Shown piece after piece: positions 1 to 8,524 of a DNA stretch of 64,000 nucleotides. The notes beneath the pieces were generated by a model. That model was not told the origin of the DNA, did not search any database, and saw only the letters and a list, made by a program, of their open reading frames with translations. Within the stretch, counting starts at the first letter, position 1. Each line of letters begins with the position of its first letter. Source of the DNA: Thalassospira sp. (GTDB lineage Bacteria; Pseudomonadota; Alphaproteobacteria; Rhodospirillales; Thalassospiraceae); the NCBI RefSeq assembly GCF_030690045.1, contig NZ_JAUYHK010000002.1, positions 62,001-126,000 on the forward strand, given 5' to 3'. The translations under genes and the position numbers were made by a program.

Positions 1-612
1 GTGTTGCTGGGCGGGCGGCGCGGGACGGCGGCGATGCGCATTGAAGGCCGCCCCTATACCACGATTGAACGCAATCTGGTGGAACGGATGATCCATGTGG
101 TTTTGGGTGATCTGTCAGCGGCATTTGATCCGCTGTCACCGGTGACCTTCCGGTTTGAACGCCTTGAAACCAACCCGCGTTTCGCCACCATTGCCCGGCA
201 TGCCAATGCCGCGATTGTCGCCAAATTGCGCATCGATATGGAAGACCGTGGCGGGCGGCTTGAATTGCTGATCCCCTATGCGACGCTGGAGCCGGTACGT
301 GAATTGCTGCTTCAGATGTTCATGGGCGAAAAATTCGGCCGGGATTCGATCTGGGAAAATCACCTTGCCAATGAATTGTGGCAGACCCACATTAATCTTT
401 TGGCTGTGCTGGACGAACAGGTCATGGCATTGGGGGATGTGATTAATCTGGAAGTCGGCAATCGTATGCTGCTCAATACCAGTCCGACATCGCCGGTCGA
501 AGTCCGGTGCGGCGATGTTGCACTTTTCCGGGGTATGATGGGCCGGAAGGGGGACCGCATCGCTATTCAGGTGCGCGAACGGGCCCGCAAGAACAGTGAG
601 GAGAGCAGATAA
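1..612 (+). CDS. fliM: Flagellar motor switch protein FliM, C-terminal part (5' truncated by window)
   Basis: The reading frame is open from the first base, so the gene begins outside the window. The visible 203 residues match the FliM middle (CheC-like) and C-terminal (SpoA/FliN-like) domains: the segment with RFERLETNPRF and the end with VGNRMLLNTSPTSPVEVRCG followed by a short basic tail. FliM sits in the cytoplasmic C-ring, binds phospho-CheY and sets rotation direction. The stop codon overlaps the start of the next gene by one base, so the two are probably translated together. The N-terminal CheY-binding peptide is not visible. The GTG at base 1 is only the window edge, not the real start. 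Confidence 0.93.
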   Translation: MLLGGRRGTAAMRIEGRPYTTIERNLVERMIHVVLGDLSAAFDPLSPVTFRFERLETNPRFATIARHANAAIVAKLRIDMEDRGGRLELLIPYATLEPVRELLLQMFMGEKFGRDSIWENHLANELWQTHINLLAVLDEQVMALGDVINLEVGNRMLLNTSPTSPVEVRCGDVALFRGMMGRKGDRIAIQVRERARKNSEESR

Positions 613-1253
613 TGGATTTCGAGTTTTATCTCGATCTCCTGATGATTGTGTTGCTGATCGCGACCATCATCTATGCGGTGATCCTGAACCGGCGTCTGGG
701 GGCGTTCCGGCGCAATCGCGAGGATATGGAACAATTTCTGGCGGCGTTTAATGCCGCAACCGAACGGGCCGAAAGTTCGATCCGCGGGCTTAAGGAAATG
801 GCCGGACAAACGGGCGACAGACTGCGCGAGGATATCGAACGCGCCAGCGCCCTGAACGAAGATTTGTCATTTATGATTGATCGCGGCGAAAGCATTGCCG
901 GTCGTCTTGAAAAAGCGGCCGCCGGTGTCAATGCCAGCCGCAAGGGAAGTGACAAGGCCGATGGTCTTGGTGCGATGTCGTCCCTGAAACCGTCAAGGGC
1001 CGATGACAAGGACATCATTGATGACCGTGTCGGCATTGAAACACGGGCAGAGGAACTGGCTGCGCGGATGGTCCGGGATGCCGAAATGCAAACCGGGCGC
1101 AGCGGCCTTGGCAGCGCCCGGTCCCCGACAGGGCCTGTGAGTCCCGTTGGCAGCGGTTATGGCAATGTCGCGATTGAGGATGACGAGGACGAAGATTCCG
1201 GCCGGTCAGATGCCGAACGGGAATTGCTGGCGGCGTTGCGATCTGTGCGCTGA
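612..1253 (+). CDS. DUF6468 flagellar-operon protein with N-terminal membrane anchor and coiled coil
   Basis: A 213-residue protein with one N-terminal membrane helix (about residues 6-25), then a helical, probably coiled-coil segment (about 35-110) and a low-complexity acidic C-terminus. The N-terminal half matches the DUF6468 family, which as I recall occurs next to fliM in Rhodospirillales and relatives; its biochemical role is unknown. It starts on the last base of the fliM stop codon, so it is translationally coupled to fliM. This suggests a role at the flagellar base, but that is inference from position only. Confidence 0.75.
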   Translation: MDFEFYLDLLMIVLLIATIIYAVILNRRLGAFRRNREDMEQFLAAFNAATERAESSIRGLKEMAGQTGDRLREDIERASALNEDLSFMIDRGESIAGRLEKAAAGVNASRKGSDKADGLGAMSSLKPSRADDKDIIDDRVGIETRAEELAARMVRDAEMQTGRSGLGSARSPTGPVSPVGSGYGNVAIEDDEDEDSGRSDAERELLAALRSVR

Positions 1254-1280
1254 GAGACGGAGCAAGGTGGAGTCCCTGTT

Positions 1281-1303
1281 GTCAGGGGATTGGTGCCCCT
1301 GAC
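1281..1303. other. 8-bp perfect hairpin between the DUF6468 gene and the MotE-like gene
   Basis: GTCAGGGG and CCCCTGAC pair around a 7-base loop. No T-tract follows on either strand, so it is not a classical terminator. It may be an mRNA stability or processing element within the flagellar operon. Confidence 0.45.
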
Positions 1304-1436
1304 GAAAGAAGTTGAATATCAGCAGGCTGGCGGGTGTTAATGTCCTGTCAACCTGTCTGGTCAAGGATCGGTCGGCTGGCCGTTATGGTTGTGGTGCCGG
1401 ATATGTGACGTTTTTAATCATCGGCTGGGTGTGTGT

Positions 1437-2147
1437 ATGTCTTCTGTTCGTGTCTTGCCATTATTGATCCTTGTAGGGATTGCCGTGCTTTCTGTGAAAG
1501 TCACGGGTCTTTTTGATGCCGGGCAGGATCAAGATGCCGTTTCTGCACCGTCTGTAACCATGATGCAGCAGGCCGTGGCGCAGGACGCCGTTCCTCCCAC
1601 AGGTGATGACGCCCCCGCGGGTGAGCCGGGGCTGGATGACCCTGCGATGTCGCCTGCTTTGGATCAGGAAGATGCCTCGGCAGCACAGGATGCGCCGGTC
1701 CCCAATTTTGGCGGCGATCCGACCCTGTTTACCCAGGAAGAAATTGATTTGTTGCAGAATTTGTCAGTTCGGCGCGCTGAACTGACCCGCAAGGAACAGC
1801 GTCTGGACGAGCGCGAAAGCCTTTTGGCCGCGGCCGAGGCGCGGATCGATGCCAAGATCGAAGAAATGAAAACGCTGCAAACCGCAATTGAAGGTCTGGT
1901 TGAAACCAAGGAAGCCCAGGAAGACGACCGGATCAAAAAGCTGGTCAGTGTTTATGAAAAAATGAAGCCCAAGGATGCCGCCCGCATCTGGAACGAACTG
2001 GATATGGAAATTCTGTTGCAGGTGGCGCTGGGCATGCGCGAGGCAAATACGGCGGCGGTTCTGGCGGAAATGACACCGGACCGGGCGCGTGCGCTGACCA
2101 CGGAACTGGCTTACAAACAGGATATCAATATGCTGTCGCTGCAATAG
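1437..2147 (+). CDS. MotE-like flagellar protein (MgtE N-terminal-like domain)
   Basis: This 236-residue protein has a membrane/signal segment (about residues 4-22), a Pro/Ala/Asp-rich linker, a charged coiled coil (about 110-160) and a C-terminal helical domain resembling the MgtE N-terminal fold, with VYEKMKPKDAARIWNELD and a following LAEM repeat. That architecture matches MotE, the periplasmic chaperone for MotC in rhizobia, and is common in alphaproteobacterial flagellar loci. I chose the ATG at 1437 because it puts the hydrophobic segment at the N-terminus; an in-frame TTG at 1389 would add 16 residues ahead of it. Neither start has a strong ribosome binding site. Confidence 0.7.
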   Translation: MSSVRVLPLLILVGIAVLSVKVTGLFDAGQDQDAVSAPSVTMMQQAVAQDAVPPTGDDAPAGEPGLDDPAMSPALDQEDASAAQDAPVPNFGGDPTLFTQEEIDLLQNLSVRRAELTRKEQRLDERESLLAAAEARIDAKIEEMKTLQTAIEGLVETKEAQEDDRIKKLVSVYEKMKPKDAARIWNELDMEILLQVALGMREANTAAVLAEMTPDRARALTTELAYKQDINMLSLQ

Positions 2148-2249
2148 TTCGTTTTATCAGGGGCAGATTGAAATAATTTGATAAAAATTGCTGTTTTTTT
2201 CTTGATTGTTCCGAATGGAATACCAACCTAACAATGTGAAAATACTTGA

Positions 2250-2263
2250 TTAACCATTATTAA
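2250..2263. promoter_or_regulatory. Candidate CtrA binding site upstream of cheY
   Basis: The sequence TTAACCATTATTAA contains the CtrA half-site octamer TTAACCAT known from Caulobacter, and a second TTAA six bases after the first (the full consensus has seven). It lies in the AT-rich 190-bp gap before cheY. The presence of cckA in this window makes CtrA control plausible. Low information content, so only moderate confidence. Confidence 0.4.
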
Positions 2264-2337
2264 ATGGGTACATCACGATAATAAGAGCCTTGCACCTTAG
2301 GGGTGTTTTCCCGGTTGACAGCATGATGGAGTGGTAA

Positions 2338-2724
2338 ATGGCCGTCGATCCCAATATGCCGATTTTGATTGTCGATGATTACAAGACAATGTTGCGTATC
2401 ATCCGCAATCTTTTGCGGCAGTTGAACTTTACCAACATCGAAGAAGCGACCGATGGCAGTATGGCGTTGCGCAAGCTGCGTGAAAAGCCGTTCAGTCTGG
2501 TGATTTCCGACTGGAACATGGAGCCGATGACCGGTCTTCAGTTGCTGAAAGAAGTCCGTGCGGATGCAAAATTGAAGGATCTTCCCTTCATTATGATCAC
2601 CGCCGAAGCAAAGACTGAGAATGTGGTGATGGCAAAGAAAGCCGGTGTGTCGAACTATATCGTCAAGCCGTTCAATGCCGAAACGCTCAAGGGCAAACTC
2701 ACCACGGTTATCGGCGATTTTTAA
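2338..2724 (+). CDS. cheY: Chemotaxis response regulator CheY
   Basis: A 128-residue single receiver domain with no output domain. It shows the acidic pair D13-D14, the phospho-acceptor D58 in SDWNMEPMTG, the conserved Thr in MITAEA and the lysine in IVKPFNAETL. This is the standard length and motif set of CheY, the diffusible signal that binds FliM. The next gene, 17 bases on, encodes CheZ, which dephosphorylates it, so signal and eraser are co-expressed. It is preceded by an AT-rich region with a candidate CtrA site, suggesting that this is the first gene of a transcription unit. Confidence 0.93.
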   Translation: MAVDPNMPILIVDDYKTMLRIIRNLLRQLNFTNIEEATDGSMALRKLREKPFSLVISDWNMEPMTGLQLLKEVRADAKLKDLPFIMITAEAKTENVVMAKKAGVSNYIVKPFNAETLKGKLTTVIGDF

Positions 2725-2741
2725 AAAGGGGCGCGGGACGG

Positions 2742-3401
2742 ATGTCCCGCGATACCGTTTTGGTGGATGACGCGCATCTTCGCGATCTTTTGACGCAATT
2801 GAAAACCCGCCTTGAAGGCGGGGACCTCAATGTTGAAGAAATTTCCGATCTGATCGAGACGCTGGCGAAATTTCTGCCCCCCGGGGCAGGGGCATCTGCC
2901 GACCAAACCCGCATTTTCGGGGAATTGGACGAACTGTCGCATATCATTCGGAAAATGAAATCCGAAATTGCGTCATTGCGCCCGGACGATATCAAATCCG
3001 AATATATTCCCAATGCGACCGATGAACTTGACGCCATTGTTGATGCAACGGCGGGTGCCACCCATGAAATTCTTGATGCCATGGATGCGCTCGAAGCCTT
3101 TGCCGCGACATTGCCGCCCGAACAGGCGGAAATCGTTACCGGGGCGACGATGCGGGTTTACGAAGCCTGTAATTTTCAGGACATCACCGGTCAGCGGACG
3201 ACCAAGGTGATCAAGGCCCTGAAAAGTATCGAGGAACGGGTTGAGGGTCTGGTGTCGGCGTTTGGCGATGAAATCGCCCGTTTTGCCGAACAAAATCCCC
3301 GCACGAAAAAAGAAGCAGAAGGCGAAGCTGCGCTGTTGAACGGCCCGCAGCTTGAAGGCAAGGGTGTTTCCCAGGCCGATATTGATGCGATGTTCAATTG
3401 A
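2742..3401 (+). CDS. cheZ: Protein phosphatase CheZ
   Basis: This 219-residue, largely helical protein carries the CheZ signature ACNFQDITGQRTTKV (about residues 142-156), which includes the catalytic Asp and Gln (DxxxQ), in the middle of a long helical hairpin. The C-terminal tail ending SQADIDAMFN is the typical CheY-binding peptide. It removes phosphate from CheY-P. It lies directly behind cheY and ahead of the motor genes. CheZ is less widespread in alphaproteobacteria than in gammaproteobacteria, but Rhodospirillales members do have it. Confidence 0.92.
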   Translation: MSRDTVLVDDAHLRDLLTQLKTRLEGGDLNVEEISDLIETLAKFLPPGAGASADQTRIFGELDELSHIIRKMKSEIASLRPDDIKSEYIPNATDELDAIVDATAGATHEILDAMDALEAFAATLPPEQAEIVTGATMRVYEACNFQDITGQRTTKVIKALKSIEERVEGLVSAFGDEIARFAEQNPRTKKEAEGEAALLNGPQLEGKGVSQADIDAMFN

Positions 3402-3442
3402 TCGCAATATAGTGAATGGCACCGACAGATTGAAGACAGGGC

Positions 3443-4267
3443 ATGGCTGAGATCGAAGACGACGCCCCCAGCAAACCCTCGCCGCCAACCAACGGGTCGG
3501 TGGCGTTGTTTCTGTCGCTTTATCTGCTGTTGCTTGCTTTTTTCATCCTGCTCAATACCATTTCCACCTTTGAAGAAGTCAAAACCCGCAAGGTGCAGGA
3601 AAGCCTTTCGTCGGCTTTCGCCTCGATTTTGCCCCCGACCACCAGTTTGCAAACCGTGACGTCGATCGAAGGTCCGGTTTTGTCGGCGGAAGAAACACAA
3701 AACCAGATTGGCATTTTGTTTCAAACCGCCATCAAGATCGTCCGGGTGCAGGTTATCCAGCCGGGCAAACTGATGGAAGTGATGATGCATGTCGATCAGT
3801 TGTTCGAGCAAAATTCCATTTTGGTCCGCACCCGACAGGGTGATTTCATGGCCCGGCTTGCTGAAATTCTGGCCGATGACGGCGGATTGCTGCGCTATGA
3901 AATGGAAATGGTCATGGGGGCCGAAGTGGCATCCCGTGGCGTGGTCGAGGTTGCCAACAGTCTTGAAATCGGACGGGCCGGGGCTTTCGCCCGCGAATTG
4001 ATTGATCAGGGCGCGCCAGAGGATGCCTTTTTTGTCGGGCTTGATCCCGGGGCCGACCCGTTCATCGTGACGTTCCGGTTTTTCTGGGATGAACGCAATC
4101 CGTCGCAATCCGCCCCGCCAAGCATTATTCCGACTGTACCCGGCACGATACCGGGGACGCCGGATGCAACGCCCGTGCCTTTGGCAATTCCGCCTGCGAC
4201 CCCCAACAATGATGGTGCGCCGATGCCGTTGCAACTGGTGCCGCCTGCGTCGGGGGGTAATAATTGA
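3443..4267 (+). CDS. MotB paralogue lacking the proton-binding aspartate
   Basis: A 274-residue protein whose N-terminal helix (about residues 19-38) aligns with the MotB stator helix of the next gene (LLLLAFFILLNTIS against LLLTFFVMLFAMS). At the position of the essential MotB Asp there is S25. The rest resembles a degenerate OmpA-like domain (about 100-215) without a clear peptidoglycan-binding motif, followed by a Pro-rich tail. Its stop codon overlaps the start of the true motB by one base, so both should be made in similar amounts. It probably sits in the inner membrane beside the stator; a scaffold or regulatory role is inference. Confidence 0.7.
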   Translation: MAEIEDDAPSKPSPPTNGSVALFLSLYLLLLAFFILLNTISTFEEVKTRKVQESLSSAFASILPPTTSLQTVTSIEGPVLSAEETQNQIGILFQTAIKIVRVQVIQPGKLMEVMMHVDQLFEQNSILVRTRQGDFMARLAEILADDGGLLRYEMEMVMGAEVASRGVVEVANSLEIGRAGAFARELIDQGAPEDAFFVGLDPGADPFIVTFRFFWDERNPSQSAPPSIIPTVPGTIPGTPDATPVPLAIPPATPNNDGAPMPLQLVPPASGGNN

Positions 4268-4992
4268 TGGATGACGAAGTCAAACGTGACAATGCCCCCA
4301 AGGGGCCACCGCCCTGGATGCTCAGTCTGGCCGATCTGATTTCGTTATTGCTGACATTTTTTGTCATGTTGTTTGCCATGTCCAAGGTCAAGATCGACCG
4401 TTGGGACGAGGTTGTGGATTCCCTGTCACAGGCCATTCGTCCGGCCCCGGTCAAACCGAATGACGAACCGCTGGCACAAATGAATATTCCGCGGGTTTAT
4501 CGCAAACCGGCAATGAATCTTGATTATCTCAGTGCGGTGATCGATGACGCCATCGACGGCAACCCGTTTTTGTCATCGGCCACCCTGTCACGCGAAGCCG
4601 ACAAACTGGTTATTTCCCTGCCGGGTGATATCCTGTTTCTGAGTGGTGGTTCCGAAATGACGGCCAACGCCAAACAGGCCCTGTTTGTCTTGGGCGGGGT
4701 GTTGCGCAATATTGGCAACCGTGTCGGGGTTCAGGGGCATACCGACCCGCGACCGCTGAGCGGGCGGGGGCAATATGCCTCGAATTGGGAATTGTCGCTG
4801 GCACGTGCCGCCGAGGTGGCAAACGAATTGAAAAGATCGGGATACACCGATTACATAAATATTTACGGATTTGCGGCATCAAGGTACGACCGCTTGCCGT
4901 TGTTGGAAGACGAACAGAAACGATTTGAACTCGCACGTCGCGTCGACATCGTCATCGAACCCCACAGCGGGAGCGGTATCGGAGGTTCTTGA
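4267..4992 (+). CDS. motB: Flagellar motor stator protein MotB
   Basis: A 241-residue protein with the MotB plan: a short cytoplasmic N-terminus, one membrane helix starting LSLADLISLLLTFFVMLFAM with the proton-binding D23, a linker, and a C-terminal OmpA-like peptidoglycan-binding domain with GHTDPRP and NWELSLARAAEVANEL, ending in RRVDIVIEP. With MotA it forms the ion-conducting stator anchored to the cell wall. No motA is in this window. The ATG at 4267 overlaps the stop of the preceding paralogue; a TTG just upstream is less likely. Confidence 0.9.
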   Translation: MDDEVKRDNAPKGPPPWMLSLADLISLLLTFFVMLFAMSKVKIDRWDEVVDSLSQAIRPAPVKPNDEPLAQMNIPRVYRKPAMNLDYLSAVIDDAIDGNPFLSSATLSREADKLVISLPGDILFLSGGSEMTANAKQALFVLGGVLRNIGNRVGVQGHTDPRPLSGRGQYASNWELSLARAAEVANELKRSGYTDYINIYGFAASRYDRLPLLEDEQKRFELARRVDIVIEPHSGSGIGGS

Positions 4993-4994
4993 AG

Positions 4995-7900
4995 ATGCGA
5001 TACGGGTTTGCGCAACTGTGGCTGGCAGTTGCCGTCGCGACTGCCAGTTTGGCCGTTGCGCCGGGCGTAATTCCTGTGTCTTATGCCCAGTCTTCTGATC
5101 CCGTTTTGATCCGGTCAGGCGCGCATGACGGTTATGGCCGCATTGTCCTGCAATGGGGGCAACAGGTCGATTACAGCGCCGAAATCATTGGGGATCAGTT
5201 GATTGTGCGGTTTGATCGCCCGATCATTGCGTCGCTCAATGGTGTGATTGGCCCGGTGTCGAATTATATTTCCGATGCTTTTTTTGATCCGGATGGTCGG
5301 ACCATTGCCTTTGTCTTGCGCGATGATTACGAAGTTCGCGCTTTTAATGTCGGCACCAATGTCGTGCTGGATATGCTGGACCGTGAACCGGAACCGACAC
5401 CTGCTCCGCCGCCTGCGGCACCTGCGCCATCGCCAACACCGCCGCCTGTTGCGATGCCATCTTCACCTGCTCCTGCTCCTGCTCCTGCTTCTGCACTAAC
5501 ACCGGCACCGGTTCCGCAAGCATCTGCGCCCATCGCCGCACCATTGCTGGATGTTCGGATTGGGCGGCACCCGACCTTTTACCGTCTGGTGTTTGATTGG
5601 CCGAACCGAGTTGATTATACGCTGTCCGGGCCCGAAGGGCAGGGGGTGATTGCCTTTGATGCCCCGGCGCGCATTGATGCCGACGGTCTTTCGCGGCGGT
5701 TGCCGCGCGGTGTGCAACTGCAACAGGGGGGCAGCGATCCGTTAAATGTGGTGATCGCCACCGATCCGTCCCGCCCGTTACGGCATTTCCGGTCCGGCAA
5801 CAGTGTGGTCGTTGATGTGATGGCACCCGGAACCGGTGCACCCGCCCCGGTGGCCGATGATGAAACCGCAGCAGCCCCAACGGCGATAACGCCACCTGCC
5901 GCCCCGGCGGTGACAGAGACGGCACCTGAACCGTCATCGACACCGGTCGATCCGACAACACCATCCGAACCGCCTGTTCTGACCGGTACGGATGCAGGGG
6001 AAGAGGCACTTCCTGCCGATATGGTCGGGCTTGCAGAAGAAAAGCCCAGTATCGGGACCTTGCTGGTGTCGGTGACACAAACGCCTGCGCAAATGGACCT
6101 TGAATTTCCCTTTACCAGCCTGCCTGCCGCGGCGATCTGGAGCCGGGCAGGGTTTCTGTGGGTGGCGTTTGATACCCGTGCCGACCTTGATCTGAGCGAA
6201 GTCCGGCTGGATGCCACCCAGATCATCGGGGTGATCGAACAGATACCCAGCCCCTATGGCAGTCTTTTGCGCATGACGATCCCCGAAGGGATTGGTATTT
6301 ATACGACGCCGGGCCTTGATGGTGGCTGGACCGTGACCTTGCAACAGGGAAAGATGCAGCCAGTCGAACGACTGGGGCCGACGATTGAACTGGATGAACA
6401 GACCCGTGCCCGGCTTGTTGTGCCGCTGGATGGCATTTCCGGTACGATCCCGGTCAATGACCCCGAAGTCGGGGATTCATTGCGGGTCGTTCCCACCCGT
6501 CAGCCGGGATATGGCATTGAATTTCCACTGAATTACCCTGAATTCGAGGTTCTGCCGTCGGTGCAGGGGGTGGTTGTGGTGCCGGTGACGGATCGTGTTC
6601 AGGTGATGGGGCGTGATACCGGCGATGCCGTTTTGGTGACGGCAGCGAATGGTTTGAATATTTCGCCTGAAGGGGCGCGGTTGCTGGCTTCGGCCACCGG
6701 GGTACGATCCCGGACCGGGGATGGCAATGAGGGCCGTATTTTTGATCTTGAAACCTGGCGCGATGGCGGGCTGGACAATTATGTCGAGGCGATGAAGACC
6801 CTGCGTCAGGCGACGATCAGTTCGGGGGATGAGCATCGTAACAAGGCCCGCCTTGAAATGGCGCATTATTATATGGCCAATGGCCTGGGCCCCGAAGCCA
6901 ACGCCCTGATCGAAATGATGGAACAGGATGATCCGCTGATCGGGCAAAAAAGCGAGTTTCGCGCCCTGAAAGGGGCGGTGAAATTTCTGGATGGCCAATA
7001 TGACGAAGCCGCCCGCATTCTGGATGATCCGCGTCTGGTCGATATTCCTGAAATTCAATTGTGGCGGGCTTTGACGTCAGCGGCGCGCGGGCGCCCCAAT
7101 GATGGTGCGCGTGATTTGCTAAATTCAATCCGCATTCTGCAAGATTATCCGCCGGAATTGCTGTTGCGGTTGGGGCCTTTGGCGGCGGAACAGGCGTTGT
7201 TGGTCAATAATGCCCGTGCAGGCATGGATTTGATTGAAAAAATGCTGGTCACAACCCCGATTACGCCACGCAAGATTATGGATATCCAGTATCTGAAAGG
7301 TGTGTTTGAGCAGGAAGCAGGTGAATTTGAACAGGCGGTTGAAAGTTGGGACATTGTGGCCGATGGCCCCAACCGCAAGGCACGCGCCCATGCGATTTTC
7401 GACCGTACCGAATTGCTGATGCGTCTTGAACGCCTGACGATTGATGATGCCATCGAGCAATTTGAAAGACTGCGTTACGCATGGCGCGGCGATGATTTTG
7501 AAATGGCAGTTCTGCGACGTCTGGGCGAATTGCAGATTGAAAACAAGGATTATCGCGGCGGATTGAATACGTTGCGGCAGGCCGCCATTTTCTTTCCCAA
7601 TCATCCGCAGACCGCGGCGGTGACGGAAAAAATGCATACGACTTTTTCCGCCCTGTATCTGGGGGATGAAATCAATAATATTTCTGCGATCAAGGCGGTG
7701 GCGCTGTATGACGAGTTCCGCGAACTGACCCCGGCAGGCGAACCGGGGGATGAACTGATTCGCCGTCTGGCCGACCGGATGGTCAGTGTCGAATTGTTTG
7801 ATCGTGCCGAGGATTTGCTGGAACATCAGGTCAATTTCCGCCTTGCCGGTCGCGAGAAGGCCCGGGTCGGGGCGCGATTGGGGCTGGTTTACCTGCTTGA

Positions 7901-8453
7901 CAGCAAACCCGAAGACGCCATTCGTGCGCTGGAAGAAAGCGACGTCACTGACGATATCGGTGACGAACTGGCAACCCAGCGCCGTCATCTGAAAGCACGC
8001 GCCCTTCTGGATGTTTTCCGTGGGGAGGATGCCATTGCCTTGCTGGAGGGGGATTTCTCCGAAGAAGCAGAACATTTGCGCATCGATTATTATCGCGCCA
8101 CACAGGATTATCTGTCGTCGGCCGAAACCTTTCAGCGATTGGTTGGCGAGGATGACGGGCGCATGGTGGCGGATTTTGGCGATCAGCGGTCGCAATATGT
8201 TTTGAACTGGGCGGTCAATCTGGCGATGGCCGGGCGCGAACGTGAACTCAATACCCTGAAACGCAAATACGGGGTGGTGATGGCGCAAGGCCCCTATGCC
8301 GAGGCATTCAATTTGATTACATCCTCGCCGACACAGGGGCTGATTGACTATCGCACCCTGACCAGCAAGATCGAGGAAGTAGAGAATTTCAAGGGGTTTC
8401 TGGCAACCTATCGTGACCAGTTGGAAAAGACGCAGCTTAGTGCTATAAACTGA
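4995..8453 (+). CDS. Large secreted TPR-repeat protein of the flagellar locus
   Basis: A 1152-residue protein with a cleavable signal peptide (about residues 1-31, ending near SYAQS). Two tandem AMIN-like beta modules follow (about 34-135 and 185-280), each reading like RIVLQW...VDYS and RLVFDW...VDYT, joined by long Pro/Ala linkers, then a third beta region (about 350-560) and a C-terminal helical repeat region (about 590-1140) of tetratricopeptide type. The ATG at 4995 has GGAGG nine bases upstream and lies two bases after the motB stop. It is probably periplasmic; AMIN-like modules suggest contact with peptidoglycan or a motor ring. I do not recognise a named homologue. Confidence 0.75.
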   Translation: MRYGFAQLWLAVAVATASLAVAPGVIPVSYAQSSDPVLIRSGAHDGYGRIVLQWGQQVDYSAEIIGDQLIVRFDRPIIASLNGVIGPVSNYISDAFFDPDGRTIAFVLRDDYEVRAFNVGTNVVLDMLDREPEPTPAPPPAAPAPSPTPPPVAMPSSPAPAPAPASALTPAPVPQASAPIAAPLLDVRIGRHPTFYRLVFDWPNRVDYTLSGPEGQGVIAFDAPARIDADGLSRRLPRGVQLQQGGSDPLNVVIATDPSRPLRHFRSGNSVVVDVMAPGTGAPAPVADDETAAAPTAITPPAAPAVTETAPEPSSTPVDPTTPSEPPVLTGTDAGEEALPADMVGLAEEKPSIGTLLVSVTQTPAQMDLEFPFTSLPAAAIWSRAGFLWVAFDTRADLDLSEVRLDATQIIGVIEQIPSPYGSLLRMTIPEGIGIYTTPGLDGGWTVTLQQGKMQPVERLGPTIELDEQTRARLVVPLDGISGTIPVNDPEVGDSLRVVPTRQPGYGIEFPLNYPEFEVLPSVQGVVVVPVTDRVQVMGRDTGDAVLVTAANGLNISPEGARLLASATGVRSRTGDGNEGRIFDLETWRDGGLDNYVEAMKTLRQATISSGDEHRNKARLEMAHYYMANGLGPEANALIEMMEQDDPLIGQKSEFRALKGAVKFLDGQYDEAARILDDPRLVDIPEIQLWRALTSAARGRPNDGARDLLNSIRILQDYPPELLLRLGPLAAEQALLVNNARAGMDLIEKMLVTTPITPRKIMDIQYLKGVFEQEAGEFEQAVESWDIVADGPNRKARAHAIFDRTELLMRLERLTIDDAIEQFERLRYAWRGDDFEMAVLRRLGELQIENKDYRGGLNTLRQAAIFFPNHPQTAAVTEKMHTTFSALYLGDEINNISAIKAVALYDEFRELTPAGEPGDELIRRLADRMVSVELFDRAEDLLEHQVNFRLAGREKARVGARLGLVYLLDSKPEDAIRALEESDVTDDIGDELATQRRHLKARALLDVFRGEDAIALLEGDFSEEAEHLRIDYYRATQDYLSSAETFQRLVGEDDGRMVADFGDQRSQYVLNWAVNLAMAGRERELNTLKRKYGVVMAQGPYAEAFNLITSSPTQGLIDYRTLTSKIEEVENFKGFLATYRDQLEKTQLSAIN
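5466..5489 (+). repeat. Four tandem CCTGCT hexamers in the Pro/Ala linker of the TPR protein
   Basis: Four exact copies of CCTGCT encode alternating Pro-Ala. The unit is a multiple of three, so slippage would change linker length without breaking the frame. Confidence 0.9.
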
Positions 8454-8524
8454 AATGGAATAATGGCTGTATTGCGGATTTTCTCCGTGATATTGTGCTG
8501 TTGTGTTTCTGCGAAAGCATTGGG

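Noticed and set aside
2260-2290. Sigma-28 promoter before cheY
   Set aside because: TAAATGGG and CACGATAA resemble the two boxes but are only five bases apart; about eleven are needed.
7125-8288. 387-codon minus-strand frame opposite the TPR protein gene
   Set aside because: Same reason: antisense shadow with biased residues and no domain.
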